Shown: in pieces, positions 50,029-59,512 of the stretch | Position numbering within the stretch: position 1 is the first letter of the stretch | Layout of the letters: each line of letters starts with the position of its first letter | Assembly: GCA_963728855.1 (NCBI GenBank) | Contig: CAVSLN010000010.1 | Location: 744,001-808,000, forward strand | Direction of reading: 5' to 3' | Source of the DNA: AC-43 sp963728855 | GTDB taxonomy: Bacteria > Actinomycetota > Actinomycetes > Mycobacteriales > Micromonosporaceae | Length of the DNA: 64,000 nucleotides | The notes under the pieces: model-generated | The model's input: the letters and a program-made list of their open reading frames with translations, nothing else | Database searches by the model: none | What the model was told of the DNA's origin: nothing | Made by a program: the position numbers and the translations under genes

Positions 50029-51347
50029 CGACGGCGGTGGAACACGAGACGGTCCCCGGCGTGGTCGGGGACATCGAGCTGTCCGAGCCGCTGCCGGACC
50101 TCGCGGCGTACGACCCGGCCGGGCGCCGAGTCGGCGAGGCGTGGCTGCTGGTACGGCTGTTCAGCGAGCCGCTCGGCCTGCTCGCGCTCGACCTGCCCGA
50201 CGACGGCGTACCCGCTCCGGTGCTCGCCGCCGCGATCGAGCGCGGGTACGGGCCGGCGATCCGCGAGCGGGTCGTGGCCGGGGGTGGCGACCCGGGCGCG
50301 CCGATCCTCGACGGCGTACGGCTGCCCGGGCAGTCCCTGTTCCTGGCCATACGGGACGAGGTGCTGCGTACCGCGCCGCCGATCACCGTGGTGCTGTGCA
50401 CCCGCGAGCGCCCCGAGGCACTGGCCGTGTGCCTGGAGAGCCTGCTCGCCCAGGCGTATCCGAGCTTCCGGGTACTGGTCGTCGACAACGCGCCGACCAC
50501 CGACGCCACCGAGAAGGTGGTACGGGCGGCGGCGCGGCGCGGTCCGGTGGACTACCTGCCCGCGCCGATCCCGGGGCTGTCGCACGCCCGTAACGTGGCC
50601 GTGGCGGCGGCGCCCGGCGAGATCCTCGCGTGGATCGACGACGACGAGGTGGCCGACCCGTACTGGCTCGCCGAGATCGCCCGCGCGCTGCACGAGCACC
50701 CGGACGCCGACGTGGTCTCCGGGGTCATCGTGCCGGCCGAGCTGGAGACGTTGCCACAGCTGTGGTTCGAGCAGTTCGGCGGGCACAGCAAGGGCCGGGG
50801 CTTCACGCCCGCGGTGTTCTCCCCGGCCACGCGCAGGGCGCAGAGCCCGCTGTACCCGTTGCCGCCCTTCGGTACCGGCGCCAACATGGCCTTCCGGCCC
50901 GGGGTCATCGAGCGCATCGGCGGCTTCGACACCGCGCTCGGCGCCGGTACGCCGGCCATGGGCTCGGAGGACACGCTCGCCTTCACGCAGGTGCTGCTGG
51001 GCAGGGGCACGATCGTGTACCAGCCGACCGCGCTGGTGCGCCACTACCACCGGCGGGACTACGCGGGGCTGCACAAGCAGATGGTCGGCTACGGCACCGG
51101 CCTGACCGCCGCGTACACCAGCCTGGTCCTGCGCAACCCGCTGGTGCTCTTCCCGTTGCTCCGCCTCGTCCCGACCGCCCTGCGCGACGTCCTGGGCGAC
51201 GACGGCCTGCGTACCGCTACGCTACGGGACGACTTCCCTCGCGAGCTTCTCACCGCAAACCGACAGGGTATGCTGCGCGGACCTCGCGCTTACCTGGCCG
51301 GACGGCGGCGGGACCGGCAACTGGGGAAGCAAGCGGCACAACCATGA
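50025..51347 (+). CDS. Glycosyltransferase family 2 with N-terminal extension
   Basis: A 440-residue protein. Residues ~120-400 are a GT-A glycosyltransferase (PPITVVLCTRERPEALAVCL, VVDNAPTTDATEKVVRAA, ILAWIDDDEVADPYWLAEIA, GTPAMGSEDTLAFTQVL). The first ~115 residues (DLAAYDPAGRRVGEAWLLVR then LFSEPLGLLALDL) form an extra domain seen in some actinobacterial GT2 proteins, of unknown role. Coupled by GTGA to the previous gene. Confidence 0.88.
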   Translation: MTTAVEHETVPGVVGDIELSEPLPDLAAYDPAGRRVGEAWLLVRLFSEPLGLLALDLPDDGVPAPVLAAAIERGYGPAIRERVVAGGGDPGAPILDGVRLPGQSLFLAIRDEVLRTAPPITVVLCTRERPEALAVCLESLLAQAYPSFRVLVVDNAPTTDATEKVVRAAARRGPVDYLPAPIPGLSHARNVAVAAAPGEILAWIDDDEVADPYWLAEIARALHEHPDADVVSGVIVPAELETLPQLWFEQFGGHSKGRGFTPAVFSPATRRAQSPLYPLPPFGTGANMAFRPGVIERIGGFDTALGAGTPAMGSEDTLAFTQVLLGRGTIVYQPTALVRHYHRRDYAGLHKQMVGYGTGLTAAYTSLVLRNPLVLFPLLRLVPTALRDVLGDDGLRTATLRDDFPRELLTANRQGMLRGPRAYLAGRRRDRQLGKQAAQP

Positions 51348-51408
51348 CGAGGAGCGGCATGACCGGCTGGCACCCCATCCGGTCGGCCGGCGCAGCGGGG
51401 TCATCCAG

Positions 51409-54400
51409 ATGAGTACGGCACAGGTGAGCACACTTCCGGGGAGCCCGACGGCCACGGCCAACCCGACCGCGACGGCCGACCCGCCGGCCCGGGCGAGCAC
51501 GGTGGTGCGCAACGCGGTTGCGCTGATGTTCTCCACCGTGGCGACCTCCGCGCTGGGCATGGTCTTCTGGACCGTCGCGGCCCGGCTCGCCACGCCGAGC
51601 GCGCTGGGCCGCGCGTCGGCCGAGACGGCCGCGGTGACCCTGCTCGCCGGGCTCGCCCAGCTCAACCTGGCCAACGTGATGCCGCGCTTCCTGCCGGTGG
51701 CCGGCCGGGCCACCGGCAAGTTCATCGCCCGGGGGTACGGCGCCGCCGCGCTCGTCGGCCTGGTGCTCTCCCTCGGGTACGCGGCCACCGGTCTCGGCGG
51801 GCACTTCCTGCCCTCGACGCCGTTCGAGATCGCCATGTTCACCGGCTCGGTGATCCTGCTCGGCATCCTCATCGTGCAGGACGGGGTGCTGGCCGCGCTG
51901 CGCCGGGCCACCTGGGTACCGTTCGTCAAGGCCGGGTTCGCCTTCGCGAAGGTGGCGCTGCTGCCCGTACTGGCGGCGTGGGGCGCGGGCACCGGGGTCT
52001 TCGTGGCGTGGAGCGCACCGGTCGTGCTGGCCGTCGCGGTGGTCACCGCGTTGATCTTCTTACGGGTGGTACCCGAGCAGGTCCGCCTGAGCGGCGGAAA
52101 GTCCTCGCTGCCCGGGCGGCGGGACATCGCCTCGTTCCTGACCGGCCAGTACGTCAGCAGCATCCTGTTCAACGTCGCGTACGGCGTACCCCCGGTGCTG
52201 GTCGCCACCGTGCTGGGCGCGGACTCCAGCGCGTACTTCGCGATCCCGTGGCTGATCGCGACCTCGGTCACCGCCCTGCTGGCCAACATCAGCATGTCGC
52301 TCGTCGCCGAGGTGAGCAACGACAGCGGGCACCTGCACACCCACCTGCTCCGGGCGATGCGCCTGGACGCACTGGTGTCGGTCGGCGGCGGTGCCCTGCT
52401 GGCGCTGGCAGCGCCGCTCGTGCTCATGGTGTTCGGGGGCGCGTACGTCACCGAGGGCACCACGACCCTGCAGCTGCTCGGGATCGGGCTGCCGTTCGCC
52501 GGCGTCACGTTCCTCTACTGCGCGCTCAACACGATCGACAAGCACGTGTGGCGTACGGTCGCCGCGCAGGGCGTGATCGCGACCATCTTCATCGGCGGCG
52601 GGTACGTCGCCATGGGCCGGTACGGCACGGCGGGCGTGGCCGTCGCGTTCGACATCGCGCAGGCTGGCGTCGCCCTCTTCGTCCTGCCGTCGCTGGTACG
52701 AACATTCCGTACCCGGCCCGACGGGGTACGGCCGCCGGTGCTGCCCCCGCTGGGCCGGGGCGGGTTCCGGGGCGTGGACGTCTTCGTCGCCTCCGACACC
52801 ATGCTGTTGACATTCAGCTTCCCGACGAGTATCTACGCGAGCAGCGCCGCGCGGTCCCGGGCGGCCGGACCTGAGTCGGACTCGGTGGCCGGCGGTGCCG
52901 AACCCGAGGTGAAGCTCGCGCTGGTACCGGAGAACCTGGCCAGCGGGGTCTACGCCAGCCGGGCCGTCGCCCGTACCGACGGTGGTAGCGACAGCGTGGT
53001 CGGCACGAGCGGCGAGGAGGCGGCGACGGTGGAGAGCAAGGGCGAACCGCCGCCGGCCTTCGCCGAGTCGGCCACGATGCCGATGCCACGGATCCCGGCC
53101 GACGGGCACGACGGGGGGGAGGAGAAGGAGCTGGCGACGCCGGTGCTCGGCCCGCTGCCCGACGAGCCGGTGACCGGTCCGATCCCGCGCGAGGCGGTGG
53201 TCACCATGGCCATGCAGCGCGACGTGGTAACCGCACCGCTGCCGCGGTCGGTGGAGCAAGTACCGGTGCCGGGAGGACTGGCGCTGGGAGGACCGGCGCT
53301 GGCACGACCGAAGCCGCCGTCGATGCCGCCGCTCCTGCGGTCCACGTACGTCCCCGAACCGAAGCAACCGGGCCCGGTCGCGCGCGTGCTGCTGGCCCGG
53401 GGGGCGCCCGAGCGGGTCACCCAGGTGCTCGCCTGGACCGCGCTGCTGCTCGGCGTACTGACCCCGATCCTGGTACGGCTGCCGGTCGGGCCGCTGCCGA
53501 AGGTCGTACTGGTCCTGCTGTTCGCCTGCTTCGCGCCCGGCTGTGCCGTGCTGAGCCACGTGCGGCTGGGCGACGCGGTGATCTCGTGGGCGATGTCGTA
53601 CCTGCTCAGCATCGCGCTGTTCGCACTCGTCGCGGTGACGATGGTGTGGACCCGGCTCTGGCAGCCGTACCTGGGGCTGCTTCTGCTGGCCGTACCCACG
53701 GTCGGGTTGGCCGCGCACGCGCTCGCACCGGCCCTCGTGCCGCGCCGCCGCCGGGCGGCCGGGCCCGGTGCACAGCCGGCGCCCCGCCAGGCCGCTGCGC
53801 CCCGCCAGGCCGCTGCGCCCCGGCTCGGCGCGGACGCCACCGCCGTGCTGCCGCGGTCCACCGAGTCGCCGGCGTTGCCCGACCCGCCGGTGCGGGAGTC
53901 ATCGGCGGCAGCCACCTCGATCCTGCCCCGGCTGGCCGACGCCGGGCCGGACGAGACCGCGGTGATCCGGCTGCCCGACCTGCCCGAGGGCACCGACGCG
54001 GGGGCGGACGCGACGGCCGTCATCCCGGCGGTCGGCCGGTCCACCGGCCCCGAGGTGACCGCGGTGCTCCCCGGCGGGCCGCGGCGCTCCGCCGACGCGC
54101 TGTCCATGCAGGTGGTGGCGATCCAGAAGACGCTGGAGGGCGCGGCCGCGACCGGTACGCTGCGCCGCGAGGCCCAGCCCGCGCCCGATCCGGACCGGCG
54201 CGGCACGACCGTGTCCGGCCGGCCCTCGCCGCTCCGCCGGTTCCGGCTGCTGTTCGACTTCGGGCCGCTGGTCGCCGCGGTGGCACTGTGGGTATACAGC
54301 CTCGGCCATTCCACCATGGACGTGGTCGGGGACTACGGCCTCCTGCAGATCATGCACCCGAGCTTCTTCGTCGCGGTCGCGCTGGTTTGCACGGGGTTCG

Positions 54401-56016
54401 TCGTCCAGCTGGCCCGGCGGGGCTGGCGCGGTTGGGTCCTGGTGACCTACCTGCTGACCACCGTGGTGATCCTGCGGGCCACGGTGCCGATCATGCTGAT
54501 CCCGCCGGAGTACGCCTGGACGTACAAGCACGTCGCGGTCGAGGAGTTCATCCGGACCACCGGCACGGTCACCGACCCGTACGACATCTACCAGCAGTGG
54601 CCGACGTTCTTCAGCAGCAGCGCGGTACTGCTGAAGCTGACCGGGCTCGCCCCGCTCACCATGGCCGCCTGGGCACCGCTGTTCAACAACCTCGTGTACC
54701 TGCTGCCGCTGTTCGCCGTCGCCCGTACCCTGTCGAGCAACAAGCGGGTGCCGTACGTGACGGTGTTCCTGTTCGCCGTCGCCAACTGGGTCGCCCAGGA
54801 CTACTACTCCCCCCAGGGCTTCGTCTACGGGCTGTGCCTCGGCGTGTTCCTCATCCTGCTGCGCTGGCTGCGCCGGGTCCCGGGACCGGAGGACCGGTTC
54901 ACCCCCAGGTTCCTCACCCGGATCTGGAAGTGGCTGCTGCGCGACCTGGCCGACGTGCCGTACGCGTCCAAGCGCGCGGTACGGGTCGCCCTGGCCACCC
55001 TGTACCTGCTCTACATCGTCATCGCGACCGCGCACCAGCTGTCGCCGTACATCGTGGCGATGTGTGCCGGCGCGCTCATCGTGCTCGGCGTGGTGTCCCC
55101 GCGGCAGCTGATCCCCGTACTGCTCGGCATCGCGATCCTGTACCTGGTGCCCCGCCAGAACTTCGCGGAGAGCTACGGCATCTTCGACGGCTTCAACATC
55201 TTCAAGAACGCCCAGGGCACCTCGGCCAGCGACTTCGGCTCGCCGGGCCAGGAGTTCTCCGCGCTCGCCGTACGGGTGCTGTCGCTCGCGCTCTGGGGCC
55301 TCGCCATGCTCGCCGTCATCATCTGGCGTCGCCGCCTCGGACCGGTGACCGCGCCGGCCATCCTGGCCTTCGCGCCCTTCGCCCTGCTGTTCATGCAGAG
55401 CTATGGCGGCGAGGCGATCTACCGGGTGTTCCTGTTCTCCCTGCCGTGGTGCGCCTACCTCGTCACGATCCTGCTGTTCCGGATCCGCCGGGTCCCGCGC
55501 GCGGTCGGGGCGGCGGCCGGTGCGGTACTCCTCACCGCCGCGATGCTCGCCGGCATCCAGGGCTCGCACGGGCAGCTCGCGGTCGACCGGTTCACCGACA
55601 ACGAGATCGTCGCGAGTAAATGGCTGTACGACCACGCCCAGCCGGGCGCGGCGATCGTGCTGGCCACGTCCGACTTCCCGTCGCCGTACACGGCCAACTA
55701 CGGCGGCTTCAAGCCCGGCCGCAACGGGGTCGCCGAACTCGTCAAGGCGAACCTCATGGCCCACCTGAAGCTCAACGCGGCCGACCTGCCGTCCGTCGAG
55801 GCGTACTCCCGGCAGCTCGGCGGCACCACGGCGTACCTTGTCATCAGCCGATCGATGCGTATCTATGGACACTACTTCGGCTACTTCTACGACAAGGACC
55901 ACGCGCTGGACAACCTGCAGGCGGCCTGTGCCGCCTCGCCCCACTGGAAGCTCTTCTACCGCAACCCCGACGTGGTCATCTACCAGATCGTCGCGCCGGC
56001 CCAGCCGGCGCGCTGA
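51409..56016 (+). CDS. Giant fusion: Wzx-like flippase plus GT-C-like membrane glycosyltransferase
   Basis: A 1535-residue multidomain membrane protein. Residues ~25-440 are a Wzx-type flippase of about 12-14 membrane segments (ALMFSTVATSALGMVFWTVA, QYVSSILFNVAYGVPPVLVA). About 190 residues of charged, disordered linker follow. Residues ~665-785 are a block of membrane helices (VTQVLAWTALLLGVLTPILV then ARLGDAV-type segments), then another linker (~785-940). The rest is a GT-C-like membrane domain (GDYGLLQIMHPSFFVAVALV, YAWTYKHVAVEEFIRTTGTV, ANWVAQDYYSPQGFVYGLCL). The frame is continuous throughout. The ATG at 51409 has no strong ribosome binding site, but the upstream gene ends 61 bases before it. 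Confidence 0.85.
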   Translation: MSTAQVSTLPGSPTATANPTATADPPARASTVVRNAVALMFSTVATSALGMVFWTVAARLATPSALGRASAETAAVTLLAGLAQLNLANVMPRFLPVAGRATGKFIARGYGAAALVGLVLSLGYAATGLGGHFLPSTPFEIAMFTGSVILLGILIVQDGVLAALRRATWVPFVKAGFAFAKVALLPVLAAWGAGTGVFVAWSAPVVLAVAVVTALIFLRVVPEQVRLSGGKSSLPGRRDIASFLTGQYVSSILFNVAYGVPPVLVATVLGADSSAYFAIPWLIATSVTALLANISMSLVAEVSNDSGHLHTHLLRAMRLDALVSVGGGALLALAAPLVLMVFGGAYVTEGTTTLQLLGIGLPFAGVTFLYCALNTIDKHVWRTVAAQGVIATIFIGGGYVAMGRYGTAGVAVAFDIAQAGVALFVLPSLVRTFRTRPDGVRPPVLPPLGRGGFRGVDVFVASDTMLLTFSFPTSIYASSAARSRAAGPESDSVAGGAEPEVKLALVPENLASGVYASRAVARTDGGSDSVVGTSGEEAATVESKGEPPPAFAESATMPMPRIPADGHDGGEEKELATPVLGPLPDEPVTGPIPREAVVTMAMQRDVVTAPLPRSVEQVPVPGGLALGGPALARPKPPSMPPLLRSTYVPEPKQPGPVARVLLARGAPERVTQVLAWTALLLGVLTPILVRLPVGPLPKVVLVLLFACFAPGCAVLSHVRLGDAVISWAMSYLLSIALFALVAVTMVWTRLWQPYLGLLLLAVPTVGLAAHALAPALVPRRRRAAGPGAQPAPRQAAAPRQAAAPRLGADATAVLPRSTESPALPDPPVRESSAAATSILPRLADAGPDETAVIRLPDLPEGTDAGADATAVIPAVGRSTGPEVTAVLPGGPRRSADALSMQVVAIQKTLEGAAATGTLRREAQPAPDPDRRGTTVSGRPSPLRRFRLLFDFGPLVAAVALWVYSLGHSTMDVVGDYGLLQIMHPSFFVAVALVCTGFVVQLARRGWRGWVLVTYLLTTVVILRATVPIMLIPPEYAWTYKHVAVEEFIRTTGTVTDPYDIYQQWPTFFSSSAVLLKLTGLAPLTMAAWAPLFNNLVYLLPLFAVARTLSSNKRVPYVTVFLFAVANWVAQDYYSPQGFVYGLCLGVFLILLRWLRRVPGPEDRFTPRFLTRIWKWLLRDLADVPYASKRAVRVALATLYLLYIVIATAHQLSPYIVAMCAGALIVLGVVSPRQLIPVLLGIAILYLVPRQNFAESYGIFDGFNIFKNAQGTSASDFGSPGQEFSALAVRVLSLALWGLAMLAVIIWRRRLGPVTAPAILAFAPFALLFMQSYGGEAIYRVFLFSLPWCAYLVTILLFRIRRVPRAVGAAAGAVLLTAAMLAGIQGSHGQLAVDRFTDNEIVASKWLYDHAQPGAAIVLATSDFPSPYTANYGGFKPGRNGVAELVKANLMAHLKLNAADLPSVEAYSRQLGGTTAYLVISRSMRIYGHYFGYFYDKDHALDNLQAACAASPHWKLFYRNPDVVIYQIVAPAQPAR

Positions 56017-56044
56017 GCCCCGCACCCGGTCGACCGGGAGGGGC
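56017..56044. terminator. Bidirectional hairpin between convergent genes
   Basis: Nested inverted repeat GCCCC-gca-CCCGG-TCGA-CCGGG-a-GGGGC starting at the end of the 1535-residue ORF and ending just before the convergent deacetylase stop. Confidence 0.7.
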
Positions 56045-56047
56045 CAC

Positions 56048-56848
56048 TCAGGTGAGGGTGCGGCCGAGGCCGTGCAGCGCGCCCCACCGGGCCATCCGCC
56101 AGGCCGGCTGCGCGGCCCGCTTGAGCGTGGGCACCAGGCCGGGTTCGCCGGTGTGCACCGCCGCGACCGTGTCCGGTCCGCTGTGGTCCGGCGTGATGTG
56201 CAGCCGGGGTACGGCGAGCCGGGCGCCCGGTGCCTCGTGCAGCCGCCGGCCGACCTCGCAGGCGTTGTCGTGGCCGTACTTCGCGACGGTGGCCCGGACC
56301 CGCGCGCTGTTGTACCCGTGCGGGTACGCGAACGACGGTACGGCCGCGCCGATCTCCTGCTCCAGCTGGTCCCTGCTGTCCCGGATCTCCCGGTCCAGGA
56401 CCGTCGGCCGCAGGACGTCCAGCGGGTGGTGGATCAGGCTGTGGTTGCCGATCTCGACCCCGGCCGCGGCCACCTCCCGTACCTGGTCCCAGGACAGCAG
56501 CGGGCCGAAGGTGCCGGTGGTCGCCATCGGGGCGGCCGCGGTGCCGATGTGCCCGACGGACACGTAGAGGGTCGCGGTCGCGCCGACGTCCCGTAGCACC
56601 TCCAGCCCGGCGGTGAGGAAGTCCTCGTACCCGTCGTCGAAGGTCACCCCGACCACCTTGGCCGCCGGGTCGCAAGCCTTACGCCGCAAGGCTTCCGTCT
56701 GCCCGACGAGGGCGTACCCGGCGGCGGCCAGGGCGCCCAGCTGCTCGCGTAGCCGGTCCGGCGGTACGGCCAGGCTCCGCAGCGGCCCATCGTCCACAGT
56801 GGACACCGAGTGGTACATGAGTACGGCGAGGCTCACGGGCCGGTCCAT
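56048..56848 (-). CDS. Polysaccharide deacetylase
   Basis: NodB-type deacetylase of 266 residues: SLAVLMYHSVSTVDDGPLRS, VGVTFDDGYEDF (metal Asp pair), IGNHSLIHHPL (metal histidines) and SFAYPHGYNSARV (motif 3). It has no signal peptide. It resembles the deacetylase half of the fusion at 42152-44398, so the locus carries two such activities. It overlaps the GH16 gene by 16 bases and so belongs to a minus-strand unit. Contains one TCCACAGTGGA. Confidence 0.9.
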   Translation of the reverse strand: MDRPVSLAVLMYHSVSTVDDGPLRSLAVPPDRLREQLGALAAAGYALVGQTEALRRKACDPAAKVVGVTFDDGYEDFLTAGLEVLRDVGATATLYVSVGHIGTAAAPMATTGTFGPLLSWDQVREVAAAGVEIGNHSLIHHPLDVLRPTVLDREIRDSRDQLEQEIGAAVPSFAYPHGYNSARVRATVAKYGHDNACEVGRRLHEAPGARLAVPRLHITPDHSGPDTVAAVHTGEPGLVPTLKRAAQPAWRMARWGALHGLGRTLT

Positions 56849-58158
56849 TCATACAGGCTCACCCAGTCGATCTGGAGGTTGACCACGGGTGGGGTGGTGG
56901 AGTTGGGGCAGTGCTCCCAGGTGCCGCCGCAGGCCCATGCCTGGGTCTGCAGGCCGAGGTCCATCGGTTCGGCCGGTACGTGCGGGCTGTCGATGGTCCC
57001 CCACATCTTGCCGTCGACCCGGTACACGATGTGGCCCGGGGTCCACTCCAGCGTGGCGGTGTGCCACTTGGTGAAGTCCGCGTTCGTCGTCTTCTGGATC
57101 TTCTGGTCGCCGGGGGACCAGTGCATGGTCGAGGTGGTGGACTGACGGTCGCCGCCGTTGTCCTCGACGATGTCGAGCTCCGGTGGCCACTGGTTGGACG
57201 TGGGCCACAGCAGAAGCGCGTACGCGATGCCGGTCCCGCGGTCCATCCGGAACCGGACGTCGAAGCGCCCGTACTTCTGGGAGAACACGTTGTGGTTGGA
57301 CACCCCGGCGGTCGCGTAGAGCTCGCCGTTCGGCGTCTGCTGGCGGTACCCGGAGATGGTGAGGAGGCCGCCCGAGACACTCACGTGCGCCGGGTCGAAC
57401 CAGCCGCCTGGGTCACCGTTGGGCTGGCCGGAGTAGGCGAACCAGTTGTCGTTCAGGCCGGTGCCGGCGAAGTCGTCGGTGAACGTCTGGTACCAGCCCG
57501 GAATCTCCCCGATCGGCATCGGTACCCCGGACGGGGCGAGGCCGTCGCGCAGCGGGCCGGTCGGGTGGGGTATCGGTCGGCCGGCTGACGGGTTGACCGC
57601 GCCGGCCGGCCGTGACGGGGCGGCGGTGGCACCGGAGCCGGCCGCCTCGTCGGTGGCGGCGGGTACCGGCCGCGTCCCGCCCGGCATAGTGATCTTGTAG
57701 AGGCCGAACGCGGCGATCACGAACAGGACGACGGTCATCACGGCGTACGTGACCTTGTGCCGCAGCCCGCGCGGCGGCGGTGGCGGTTCGGCGGGTACCA
57801 GCGGCCCGGTGTAACGGGACGCGCCGGCGGACACCCGCCCCGTGTTGCCGACCGGAAGCACCGGCGCCGTGACGGCGCCGGGGACCGGGCTCGGGCTCGG
57901 GACCGGCTTGATGACGGGAAAGGCGTTGGTGGCGGCGTCGGTACCGAAGGCCGGGTCGGTCCGGGGCTTGGGCGCCGCGGTCGGGGCCGGGGTCGGGGCC
58001 GGGGCCGCGGTCGGGGCCGGGGCCGCGGTCGGCGCCCAGGTCGGGGTCGGGGCCGGCTCAGGCTCGGGCTCGGGCGCGGCGTGCCGGCCGCGCCGGGCCG
58101 GACTCACGCGGGGCAGGCCGGTCGGCGGCGTCGGCTCGTCGACGACAGGGGACTGCAT
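56833..58158 (-). CDS. GH16 glycoside hydrolase, membrane anchored
   Basis: Predicted beta-glucanase-type hydrolase acting on polysaccharide outside the cell. Product 441 residues: a ~130-residue cytoplasmic proline/alanine repeat region (APTAAPAPTPAPTAAPKP), one membrane segment (VTYAVMTVVLFVIAAFGLYK), then a linker and a GH16 domain with the catalytic ExDxxE in QWPPELDIVEDNGG and the family strands YGRFDVRFRMDRGTGIAYAL and HWSPGDQKIQ. A type II membrane protein acting on the locus's own polymer is likely. The ATG at 58158 is the only sensible start. Confidence 0.9.
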   Translation of the reverse strand: MQSPVVDEPTPPTGLPRVSPARRGRHAAPEPEPEPAPTPTWAPTAAPAPTAAPAPTPAPTAAPKPRTDPAFGTDAATNAFPVIKPVPSPSPVPGAVTAPVLPVGNTGRVSAGASRYTGPLVPAEPPPPPRGLRHKVTYAVMTVVLFVIAAFGLYKITMPGGTRPVPAATDEAAGSGATAAPSRPAGAVNPSAGRPIPHPTGPLRDGLAPSGVPMPIGEIPGWYQTFTDDFAGTGLNDNWFAYSGQPNGDPGGWFDPAHVSVSGGLLTISGYRQQTPNGELYATAGVSNHNVFSQKYGRFDVRFRMDRGTGIAYALLLWPTSNQWPPELDIVEDNGGDRQSTTSTMHWSPGDQKIQKTTNADFTKWHTATLEWTPGHIVYRVDGKMWGTIDSPHVPAEPMDLGLQTQAWACGGTWEHCPNSTTPPVVNLQIDWVSLYEWTGP

Positions 58159-58213
58159 GGCGTTTCCTCACTTCGGGCCGGTCCTGTGGAGGTGCGACCG
58201 GATGGCTGCGACG

Positions 58214-59512
58214 TTAGCGGCTGCGGTCACGCCCCGGGGGGTCGGCTGGGGGAACTGGCGGCAGCAGGGCGACCGGCGACGCGCAGAACAGCCGGATCGC
58301 CCGCTCGACCGTCTCCGGCGGGAAGACGCCGGCGTGGAAGCTGGCGGCCAGATGCAGCGCCCCGTTCAGCTCCCAGGTGGCCACGGACAGCGCGTCGGGC
58401 TCGCCGACGCTGCTCACGTTGGTGTGCCGCGCCTCCTCCGCCGGGACCGCCCAGGGCAGGTCGGCGAACGGGTCGAGGCGGCCGAAGGTGAGGATGAGCT
58501 TGGGGCGCGGCGGGTCCGGTACCGGCCGGTCGCCGGCCGCCCCGATGTCGCGCGGCTGGCGCAGCAGGCGCAGCGCCATCGCGGCGAGCGGCCGACCGGA
58601 GGCGATCGCGGCGTGCAGCGCCTGGTGGATCGCGCGCGGGTCGCGCTGGTCGGGTACGGCGAGGTACTGCCCGATGATGAAGTTCGGCCCGGCCGCCCAG
58701 TCCTTGCCCAGGTAGCGCTGCCCGTCCACGAGCAGCACGATGCCGGCCGGGTCGGGGTCCAGCCCGACGCGCGCGAAGGCGCTGCTGAGCGCGGCGAACA
58801 CGATCGAGGCCAGGGAGACGTCGGGTGCGTTGCGGTCCCGCCAGACCCGTACCTGCTTGGTGACCACCTCGGTGGAGCGGTCCGAGCGCGTGGTGAGCGT
58901 GTCCCGCCAGCCGCTGACCGTACGCGTCCTGGCCGGGGCGACGGGTTCGGGGCGCGGCATGCTCAGCATCTGCCGGACCGCGACGGGGTGCCGCCCGAAG
59001 TGCCGCAGCGCCGCCCGGCTCACCAGGAACCGGCCCTGCCGTACCCGGGGCGGCACCGGGGTACGGCCCTCGACCGCGGCCCGCATCAGCTCGGCGATGA
59101 GCTTGTTGAGGTACGCGCCGCTGCCCAGCGGGTGGGCGAACTTCGCGAGCACGAGGCCCCGTCCGGCGTCTGCGTCCGTTACGGCGAGGACCAGCGGCCG
59201 GTCGCCGAGCGGCAGGTGGTGCTGGGCCCACCCGGCGAGCCCGTCCGGTGTGTCCGGCGCGTCCGGCGGGAGCGCGACCACCAGCGCCCGGTCGGCCAGC
59301 TCGGCCGCGGAGACCGTACGCCAGCGGGCCGGCTTCGCCTCCATCGCGCACACCGCCGGGTGGGTCGGGTCGGCGGCGTGCAGCGCGGCGAGCGCGGTAC
59401 GGAGCGTGTCGCCGGTGATGCCGGTGAACGGCCCGCAGACCTTCGATATCTCGTACCCGAGGAACACCCGGTCGTAGACCGACATCCGGCGGGCGGTGGT
59501 GCGAGACGCCAT
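58214..59512 (-). CDS. CoA-acyltransferase/condensation-fold protein without HHxxxD
   Basis: A 432-residue protein that looks like the chloramphenicol-acetyltransferase / condensation / wax-ester-synthase superfamily. The N-terminal half has the substrate-side strands around MSVYDRVFLGYEISKVCGPF; at the position of the catalytic HHxxxD it has LAKFAHPLGSGAYLNKLIAE, which is altered. The C-terminal half has NFIIGQYLAVPDQRDPRAIH, LILTFGRLDPFADLPW and SVATWELNGALHLAASFHAG, the usual core strands. It may be an inactive or atypical acyltransferase modifying the polysaccharide. The ATG at 59512 overlaps the upstream stop (ATGA). Confidence 0.6.
   Translation of the reverse strand: MASRTTARRMSVYDRVFLGYEISKVCGPFTGITGDTLRTALAALHAADPTHPAVCAMEAKPARWRTVSAAELADRALVVALPPDAPDTPDGLAGWAQHHLPLGDRPLVLAVTDADAGRGLVLAKFAHPLGSGAYLNKLIAELMRAAVEGRTPVPPRVRQGRFLVSRAALRHFGRHPVAVRQMLSMPRPEPVAPARTRTVSGWRDTLTTRSDRSTEVVTKQVRVWRDRNAPDVSLASIVFAALSSAFARVGLDPDPAGIVLLVDGQRYLGKDWAAGPNFIIGQYLAVPDQRDPRAIHQALHAAIASGRPLAAMALRLLRQPRDIGAAGDRPVPDPPRPKLILTFGRLDPFADLPWAVPAEEARHTNVSSVGEPDALSVATWELNGALHLAASFHAGVFPPETVERAIRLFCASPVALLPPVPPADPPGRDRSR

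Larger units (their letters stand above)
968..56803. repeat. Dispersed 11-bp palindrome TCCACWGTGGA (11 exact copies)
   Basis: Exact copies start at 968, 1144, 16090, 17628, 19361, 21345, 27215, 35065, 36259, 41331 and 56793; near copies are at 3078 (one mismatch), 34859 (centre CTATG) and an expanded form at 18731-18754. Nine of the 11 extend to GTCCACWGTGGAC. All exact copies lie in genes (LigD, NurA-like, SbcC, SbcD, HerA-like, kinase, CydD, CydC, O-antigen ligase, deacetylase), often reading as Ser-Thr-Val-Asp. This entry spans first to last copy and is not a continuous feature. Confidence 0.9.
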
